From NCBI RefSeq assembly GCF_037893015.1, contig NC_133665.1:108187471-108251470 (forward strand): DNA of 64,000 nt, read 5' to 3'. Under the pieces are notes generated by a model. The model was not told where the DNA came from. It saw nothing but the letters and a program-made list of their open reading frames with translations, and did no database searches. The stretch is from Macrotis lagotis. Taxonomy: Eukaryota > Chordata > Mammalia > Peramelemorphia > Peramelidae. A program made the translations under genes and the position numbers. Shown piece by piece: positions 56,640-64,000 of the stretch (position 1 is its first letter; each line of letters begins with the position of its first letter).

Positions 56640-57265
56640 CTGTACAAGCTTGGCCATGGTATGCCCTTCTCACCTTCATTTTGTAGAATCCCATTTCCTT
56701 CAAGGATCATTTCACATGTTACCCCTACAATATGCCAGTCCTGATACACATATAGTTATTAGTATCCCTACCTTCCCAGAAATTACTTTGTATTTCATAT
56801 TTCCTGGTTCTTTTAAAATTCAGCTCAATTTCATTTCTCTTCTTCTGTTTCAAAATATATAAGTAAATGCTCATTATATTTGGGTTCATTATGTGTAGAA
56901 TGAAAAAGAATGGAAAAAATAAGAAAATAAACCTCAGCTCAAGGGTCACCTTCTAAATGAACCCTTTCACGATTCCCCCTATTGCTATGCCTGCCTCCAA
57001 ATTTACCTTTTGTTTAACTTGTAGTTTGTATAAACATATAACTGTGTGTTATCTTTTGTCCCCAGGACCTAGTTATTTGCCTGGCACACAACACAGTATG
57101 ACCTTAATAAATGCCTTATTGATTTGTGTACTTCTTGTTTTTTCCCAATTGAATATAAACTACTTGAAGGCACAACTGGTTTGTTTGTCTTATTTGTATC
57201 ATCACAGCCCAGCACAATGTCAGCATAATGTACATACTTCATAATTTGTGTTGAATGAATCTCTC
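56640..57265 (+). mobile_element. L2 LINE 3' region
   Basis: Blocks AAGGGTCACCTTCTAAATGA, TTTGTCCCCAGGACCTAGTT, CCTTAATAAATGCCTTATTG and CTACTTGAAGGCACAACTGG match + strand L2, possibly two overlapping copies. Confidence 0.6.
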
Positions 57266-57829
57266 AGTCTTGAAATGACCACTTCTGTCCTTCAGGTGGA
57301 GGCTAAGAATTTGTAATCTTCAACAATGCTTTTTAGATTCTTTCTGGCAATTTTATTTGTGGCCCTGTGAATCACAAAAAATCGGTAGTAATCATCCTTT
57401 TTGACAAGTTTTAGGAAATCGTCTGTCATGTCTTAAATATATATACCTGGGGAAAATAGTTTTCTTTCAGGTAATCAGGTTGACAAATAGCTTCCCTACA
57501 ACTCCTCAACAGGAAGTCAATCATTTACCAACATTGATCTCTTCTTCTTGTTCTTTCTGGGCAATCTCTCAGTCAAAAGCACTTGTGGGGTGATTAGGAG
57601 CTACTTCTTCCACAGAGGGTTCAGATTTTTATCAGGAAGAGCTTTATCTTTCTTATTGAGCTCCAACTGTTTTCATTCTTTGCTTTCTCATTATGTCTCA
57701 TATTCTTCTCATATTCTTCTGCTTGCCAGCCTCTGACATGGGTCAGACTTTTCTTCTCGTCTGTGTAGATCCATTTTTTAAATTTATTTTGGTGTGTATA
57801 TGTGTATACACCAGTGAAAGTGCCTCTAG
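57266..57829. other. Unassigned intron
   Basis: No gene or repeat recognised. Confidence 0.45.
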
Positions 57830-58150
57830 TTAGAGGATAGAATGTCTTATTTGAGGGGTAGTGAGAAGACCAGTGTTACTGATTACATGGTATATGAAAG
57901 AGTGGGGAAGTAAGGGGTAAAAAGACTAGAGAAGTGAGAAGATGAAGGTTATTAAGGTCTTGGAATGCCTAACAGAGGATTTTATATTTGATTGTGTAGA
58001 TGATAGGAGGGCAGCCACTAGCATTTACCATATGGGTATGGGTTGGGTGGGTGAGTGGTGGTTTGAAGTGGTCAGAACTCTAGGAAGACCTTGGAGAATA
58101 AACTGGAGTACAGAGAGCTCAACCAGTGGGATGGTGAATTAATTGAGTTG
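57830..58150 (-). mobile_element. L2 LINE fragment
   Basis: TTAAGGTCTTGGAATGCCTA, AGAGGATTTTATATTTGATT and GATAGGAGGGCAGCCACTAG are antisense L2 blocks. Confidence 0.6.
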
Positions 58151-58588
58151 TAAAAGGATTGCTTTGTGGTACTGAGATCCCAGTTTAGATTCTGTAACAT
58201 CAACCAACATTTGGATATGACACAAAATATAAAAGCAATATGTTTTATATAAATCACTTTAGAATTTCCCTGATTTAAAACAAAGTTTTTACAGCAAAAC
58301 AAACACTTTATGATTTCTGTACAGATGCTATTTGTCAAGAGTCAACTATATTCCAAACACTGTGGTAGATAAAAGGTATAAAGTAAAAAATGAAAGGAAT
58401 CAGAAGCTGATTTACCTAGAGAAGTTTCTCTTTTGGACAAACAACTTAACATTCCTTGGCTTTATTTTCCTCCTCTACAGATAAGAAACTTGAACTGGAA
58501 GACCACTAAGGTTTCTTATTCCTATAATTCTGTGATTCCAAGATCTTCTGACTTCTTTGTTGTGGAAATTTTACCTGATGATAATGAT
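58151..58588. other. Unassigned intron
   Basis: Possible MIR/L2 crumbs near 58330-58540; nothing firm. Confidence 0.4.
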
Positions 58589-58906
58589 GATGTTTGTCCT
58601 TCATTCTCAAAGAAGACAATGACATTAGGAAGGTGATGCCATGACAAGCACATGAATTGTATTTGAGTGAGTGGGAGGTTGTGCTAAGTCACCAACCTCA
58701 CTTTCTCCTTCAGAGCTATCTGGATCCAGTGGCCAAATATGAAACAGGATGCCTGGAGATGGCCCTGGAGGCAAGGCAATCAGGGTTAAGTGACTTGTAC
58801 AGTGTCACAGAGCTAGTAACAGTCAAGTGTCTGAAGCTAGATTCAAACTCCCATTCTCCTGACTCTAAGGCCAGTGCTCTATTCATAGAACCACTTAACT
58901 GTCCCT
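58589..58906 (+). mobile_element. Marsupial composite SINE, near full length
   Basis: The head TTTGTCCTTCATTCTCAAAG, the middle GATCCAGTGGCCAAATATGA, then a tail similar to antisense WSINE1 (AGGGTTAAGTGACTTGTACA, CACTTAACTGTCCC). Confidence 0.9.
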
Positions 58907-59249
58907 ACATGAAATGGTTCCTTGGCCGAGTCTGAAACATTCTCCATGTTTTGTTATTTTTAAAAAATGACTTTAATAATATTAACAAATACATATAGAA
59001 ATAAATAAAATTTTAAAATAAAATCATAAAACAAGCTTTCTTTTATAGAAACATTAGTTTAAAATATTTAGAGCTGCTTTAATCCCAGTTCCTTTCTGAT
59101 CTGCTTTTTAGCCATGTACTTATAAAGTTTTGTTGAATTTCTAATTTTTAAATATAATCAGTGATGTATATTGTCTTCTTTGCCTTGAATAAGAATTTCC
59201 ATATTTATATCCTTCCTTTGCCATTTTTTAATGGCAGAGTGATCTATTG

Positions 59250-59360
59250 GAGAGTAGCTTAGTGGAGTGGAAAGAAAGCTGACCTGGAAATCAGGAAGAT
59301 GTGGGCTGGAGTCCTTCTGATATATTCTGTCAATATGAAATGAGGCAAATCAATTATTTT
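59250..59360 (+). mobile_element. MIR-type SINE, 5' part
   Basis: AGCTTAGTGGAGTGGAAAGA and CTGACCTGGAAATCAGGAAG; the 3' half is unclear. Confidence 0.55.
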
Positions 59361-59609
59361 TTCATTGTTAAAGACAACTTTCTAAAAGTGTGAGTAGGTA
59401 GAAAGTTTCCTCCATGGATTTCATATACTAATGAAATCTCAGGTCTGGACTCTTAAGTATCTATGTATCTAGCATCTGTCTGCCCATGTTTCCAATTAAA
59501 TTCACATATTTATGTATGCAGTGAGTGGAATATTCCCTCTCAAGAGTTAATATTCCTAGTGTAGTCCTCTCAGGGTTAAAAATAATTTAAAAAAAGACAG
59601 ACTATTACT

Positions 59610-59870
59610 CTTAAACTATTCTTAGAAGAAAGGAGAGAGAGGCCTTGCATTCCAACCCAGGTACCCTCCCAATTCTGCAAGGGGGGGGGGGACAGTGGAC
59701 TATTTCCAGAGAAACCTTGCATTTTTAGTTAGTCACCTATTTGATGATAAAACTATCTAAACTGGGAGAACAGCAGACTGTTCCCAAGGAAAAAACCTTG
59801 CTTTCCAACACAGCTCATAAGATTCCTCTTGTTTGATGATAAGTAGACTGTTCCTAGACCTTGCATTCCA
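59610..59870. repeat. Four imperfect copies of a 60-80 bp module
   Basis: CCTTGCATTCCAA or close variants occur at 59643, 59715, 59796 and 59859, each preceded by an ACTRTTCC-like block. TTTGATGATAA occurs at 59737 and 59832. Not recognised as a known repeat. Confidence 0.6.
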
Positions 59871-60323
59871 AGACAATTTACATTACTTCAATAAGATAGT
59901 TATAATTCTGAAGGTTATTTTTGCCACCTGTATGGTGAGGTGATATTTTATGAAAACCTTTCATTCTTTTCTTTGTTGCTAGGGTAGATTTTCACAAGTA
60001 GAATGTAACTCTGAAGACTAACCAATGAGTTGACAGAGAGGGACGATAGGGAGGAGGGGATCACATTGGGCCATATAATATTGCTTGACTGTCAATTTGG
60101 GGAAGCTCCTTGATCTTCACTACCTTTGGAGACTTGGAGTGTGCCCTTTTCTTGAGAAAAAGCAAAATAACCTTTTTTTTTGCTCAGAGGATTCTTTATA
60201 TTTTTAAGTGGATTTTTATCCCACATAGCAGTGTTACAAAATTCTCAGTGCAGTTTAAAGTTTTCATAGCTTTCATGACTACAAAAGTCATGATGCAGTT
60301 TATAAATAAAAGGACAAATAATA

Positions 60324-60633
60324 ATTTTGTCCTTCATTCCTAAAGAAGACCACAGCATCAGGGAGGTGATGCCATGGCAAGCACATGAATTGGATTTGAA
60401 TGAGGAGGTGTTGTGCTATGTCTCCAGTCTCACTTTCTCCTCCAGAGTGATCTGGATCCAGTGGTCAGATATGAATCAGGACCACCAGAGATGGCCCTGG
60501 ATGTGGGGGCAATCAGGGTTAAGTGAGTTGCCCAGGGTCACATAGCTACTTAATGTCTGAGGCTGAATTCGAACTCCTGTCCTCCTGACTCCAAGGCCAC
60601 TATTCTATCCACTGTGCCATCTAGCTGCCCCAA
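60324..60633 (+). mobile_element. Marsupial composite SINE, near full length
   Basis: TTTTGTCCTTCATTCCTAAA, ATCCAGTGGTCAGATATGAA, then the WSINE1-like tail TCAGGGTTAAGTGAGTTGCC to GTGCCATCTAGCTGCCCC. Confidence 0.9.
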
Positions 60634-61039
60634 AAGGTCAAGTAGACCCATTCAGAAACTATTCAGCAACTTAGGGAAATTTTAAACTTTTGTAGCATAA
60701 GACTTTTGGTAATCCTTGTCCCAAATGTATGCATGTTTCCATATTAATATATTTAATGCCACATTTATATAGCTATTTCTAAATTATTAGCCATTTGTTT
60801 ATCTATACTTTTTTTGCTGTTACACATAAAGCATCTCTTATTATATACTTTATTTTTAATGGATAAGTCTATTTTTCTATTTAGAGTATACTTTTAGTGA
60901 CAGGATCACTGGATTTAAAAACAGTAACAACAATATCAAAAGAACCAGTGGTGAATTGTATTGTTTTTAACTATTTTTTATCAAGGTTAATTGCAATGCC
61001 TAGTGTCCAGATTCTGAAATGCTGTTTAATTAAATTCAG
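60634..61039. other. Unassigned intron
   Basis: AT-rich, nothing recognised. Confidence 0.45.
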
Positions 61040-61560
61040 TTTATCAAACAGTTAATTAAGAGCCTGTGTTTAAGTATTAGTGATAAAGGACAAAAATGAA
61101 AACTTTTCATCCTTTGGAACTTTCCTGGAAGGAGGCAGAGGAAAATAGCATAGACATATATAAAACATGTACAAAGTAAAGATGAAATAATTTTTAGATC
61201 ATGGGGTTGCAAAGAAAGGCATAAGATGATCTTTGTACTCAAGGAGCTTACAGTATAGTGAGGGAAGACAACATTTAAAAAAGAAGCTGAAAAGAAGAAG
61301 GGTAGGAAGGTGGGATGAGCCATGATGAAGTCCTACAGCTTGGGTGGGGAAATGATACTCAGACATGTGAGTTACAGAATGGTTTTATCTTGCAGAATGG
61401 GAGGGTGCTAACAATTAGGGTAGGGATCAGCAAATACCTCATATGGAGGCATTTGAAATAAGACTTGATTAGAACTTGGCTTTCCAAGAGGCAAAGCCAA
61501 ATACTAGAGAATGCTAGGCAAAGAACAGTAGATGGATAGATAATTTTTATGGTTGGTTTA
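61040..61560 (-). mobile_element. L2-type LINE fragment
   Basis: CCTGTGTTTAAGTATTAGTG, CTCAAGGAGCTTACAGTATA and GTGAGGGAAGACAACATTTA are antisense L2. Similarity fades after about 61350. Confidence 0.45.
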
Positions 61561-61799
61561 TATACCTCTTTGGACAAATATTATATACATCAACAAGGAG
61601 CTGGGTTCATAATTTATGAGAAGAAGGAGGAGAAGAGAATGGATTGGATTGTCTTTGGGAAATTGCTCTGTTTCTAATGACATAAAGGTTCTTTAACATT
61701 AGTGTTTTTCCAGTTTTGCTATTTGATTGACTATTATGAAATAACACAGTCTTCAAAGTTATCAGTCATCCTAAAGACAGTAGAGACATACACGTATCA

Positions 61800-62000
61800 T
61801 AACATAGCATCATAGGATCATCAGTTTAGAATTCGAAGGGATTGTAAAGGTCATTGAATCCCATACTCTCATTTATAAATGAGATAACTGAAGTACAGAG
61901 GTCAAATGACTTGCCAAAGCTTGAATAGGTAGTAAATGATATAGCTGGGATTTGATCCAAAGTCACTTGGCTTTGGTTATTTCTTTTCTAAGGACCCGTG
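61800..62000 (-). mobile_element. MIR-type SINE
   Basis: CATCATAGGATCATCAGTTT, AAATGAGATAACTGAAGTAC and AAATGACTTGCCAAAGCTTG. Confidence 0.65.
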
Positions 62001-62779
62001 AATTTTTTTTTGATATGGCTATTTTCTGTCAGTGAGACTATCCACCTCTTTATGACTTAAATTGTTAAATTAATATAAGATAATGAATACTCCAACTGAA
62101 CACTTTCACCCCACTCTGACCAATATGAGGATTACTTTCTCTTGTATTTAATTAAGCTGATCTGTGTATGACAGATACTGAAATTCTCAGGCTCTTATAT
62201 AAAACCTTTCAAGCTTGGTATGCCAGAGAGTGTACTTAACTGGCATAACTTTTAAAAACCTTGAGCTCATTTTAATGCTACCATCAGAGGCATCAGAGAA
62301 ATACTTTATTGAATGACTTATTTCTGTCAAAATAATTTAGAAATTTTCTTTTCATGGTTTGGTCCAACCAAAACATTTCACAAATTTTGTTATGTTTATA
62401 AATCATTGAATTTCATAATTGTCAGTTTTATCAAGATTTATTCAGTCTAATTCACGACTAAATAGGAATTTCCTTGCTAACATTCCTAACAAGTAGTCAT
62501 CAAACTTTCACCTAAAGGCCTCAAGTGAGAGTCAACTAATAATAATAGCTACTTTTTATATATGCAAATCTCTTTACACATTATCTCTTTTGATCACAAT
62601 TTAGCAATATAGCAATCAATTCTATTTCTGCATAGCTCTAATTGTTAGAAAATATTCTCTTTACAAAGCTCATTAGTGATGTATTTTTCTATGTATGGTT
62701 AGATAAGTAAAATAAATTTTCAAGGTCTGTCAATTATTTTTCTGAATCTCTTAGAATTAGTGCTATTCAGTCATGTCCA
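62001..62779. other. Unassigned intron
   Basis: Nothing recognised. Confidence 0.45.
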
Positions 62780-62945
62780 GAGGCAGCAGGCCATAGTGAG
62801 TTGAATACTGACCTTTTAAGCCTGGAACAAAAGTTCAGATTCTGCTTCTCAAGCTTACTAGCTGCATGACTACAGACAAGTCATTGAAGTTCTCTAAACC
62901 TCAGGCAATTCTTTAATACTTCAGATTGCAAATGGGTCATAATCC
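62780..62945 (+). mobile_element. MIR-type SINE
   Basis: GAGGCAGCAGGCCATAGTGA, TGCATGACTACAGACAAGTC and AAGTTCTCTAAACCTCAGGC. Confidence 0.65.
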
Positions 62946-64000
62946 ATGTTGGTAGAGGGAAGTTTTGATATCAAAGAAAACACATGTCCTTTATGTATTG
63001 ATAATCATGTCATTTAAAAATATAAATGGGGGGGTCTTAGCTGCCAATGCTTATGCACTTTCTTTTTCATGCCTTATTGCTCTTCTGACATCTTATTTGA
63101 CTCTTGGTATTTCTGAATGATCATAATCATCCAACCCAAAGAAGAATAGAAATCTCAAAAGTCAAGTTTAAATCTAAATAACCAATAGCTGCTTTGTTAA
63201 TAGACCAAACAGGATCTAAGTATCTAGAGCATAATTGAGAAGAATTATAAAATGAATAAAAAAGAATTGTCCAGCAATAGAAATCTCCTTAGTCTTCATA
63301 CTCAGTTGAGTACAGTCCCCCACATTTTTACAGCCAAGGAGAAAAAATATTAGTTTTCTTTATAGTTTGTCTTGTCCCACGTGGAAGATTTCCTTTCTGA
63401 CTTGTCATTGCGTAGGTCTTTCTTTCTAAACCTTGAAGCTGACATGAGATTTTTGATGTCTGTCTGGTTCAGGTTGTCACTTGGCTTATTCCACGAAGCC
63501 ACCAATACCAAGAATTCTGGCTTGAAGGATGCCATAGCAATCTTACTTGCTCATTTGTACTGACCTCAGTCCTGGCTCTTCCCTTCTTTTGTACCAATTC
63601 CCTTTCATTAATTAGGAAGATATTGTAATAGTCCTTGACAAAAGTAAAGATGTACTAAAATAGAGTATATCTTTGTAAATAGAGAGAGGGGATAGATATA
63701 GGAGTTGTCAAGGAGGCAGAAATGACTGGAGATGTAACATACTTCTTGGGTATTTGTTTATAAAATACCAATTGGGGGGAAGAAGAGTTTTAAGACATAA
63801 TTTTTTGAGGTTATTCTAAAATTCTCACTTTGGAGTTTGTATTCTTATTTAGAAACTGTAGCTTTTAAATTTACTTATAGAACAATATGAATTTTAAAAG
63901 ATATTCAGGACTGTTGAAAATGAAACCAAAAAAAAAGCTTTTGATTTTAGTTAGGGATGCTGCCTCAAAGCAAAAAATACTTGGACATAATAAGAAGCAG
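62946..64000. other. Unassigned intron, with a short CpG-bearing ORF
   Basis: The minus-strand frame 63350-63535 (61 codons, MASFKPEFLVLVASWNKPSD start) lies in non-repeat sequence with several CpGs. No family recognised. The rest is plain AT-rich sequence. Confidence 0.4.

Larger units (their letters stand above)
25209..64000 (+). other. DOCK3: DOCK3 intron 1 (5' part)
   Basis: The region starts at the donor GTAGGT after codon 12. No sequence encoding the next expected residues of the SH3 domain was seen before the window end. Most L1 copies inside are antisense to DOCK3, as is usual in introns. The intron assignment depends wholly on the exon 1 call. Confidence 0.75.

Noticed and set aside
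59500..60110. Solo LTR
   Set aside because: No TG...CA borders, polyadenylation layout or flanking duplication could be seen, so it is listed only as an unassigned module array.
25209..64000. DOCK3 exon 2 (SH3-coding)
   Set aside because: No frame with the expected residues after an acceptor was found; the intron probably extends past the window.

Overview
The window is mammalian nuclear DNA, almost certainly from a marsupial. The evidence is its repeats: many copies of a marsupial tRNA-derived SINE (WSINE1/MAR1 type), a second marsupial SINE headed by TTTGTCCTTCATTCTC, RTE-mobilised SINEs, marsupial-type L1, old L2 and MIR/THER1 fragments, and dinucleotide microsatellites. An Australian marsupial, perhaps a dasyurid, seems more likely than an opossum, but that rests on remembered repeat character.

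Only one host gene is supported. A CpG island at about 24.1-26.1 kb holds the first coding exon of DOCK3 on the + strand. It starts at 25172 and encodes MWTPTEEEKYGV before a splice donor. Everything from 25209 to the window end is then the start of DOCK3 intron 1. No exon 2 and no other protein-coding gene was found. The left 24 kb is 5' flank; it may contain distal regulatory DNA, but nothing in it can be named as a gene.

Layout: 1-24 kb is flank with L2 (both strands), MIR-type SINEs, a 5'-truncated L1 with a target-site duplication, RTE LINE pieces and four + strand tRNA-SINEs. 24.1-26.1 kb is the GC-rich promoter, 5' UTR and exon 1, with an NRF1 palindrome, upstream ORFs, a GC-rich tandem repeat in the presumed 5' UTR, and a GGGGCC hexanucleotide run in the intron start. 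26.37-27.24 kb is a minisatellite of about 37 units of 23-24 bp with higher-order periods. 27.2-64 kb is intron filled with L1, L2, SINE and DNA-transposon insertions, several nested so that relative age can be read.

The best candidates for something less described are: (i) a complete-looking 3.2-kb L1 relative at 38470-41674 (minus strand) with 14-bp target-site duplications and a 5' UTR and ORF1 but no ORF2, carrying three SINE-like modules in its 3' half; (ii) the repeat-rich DOCK3 promoter/intron edge; and (iii) a Tigger-type DNA transposon sitting at an exact TA in an L1 and itself hit by two later insertions. No prokaryotic system, CRISPR array, rRNA or functional tRNA was seen.
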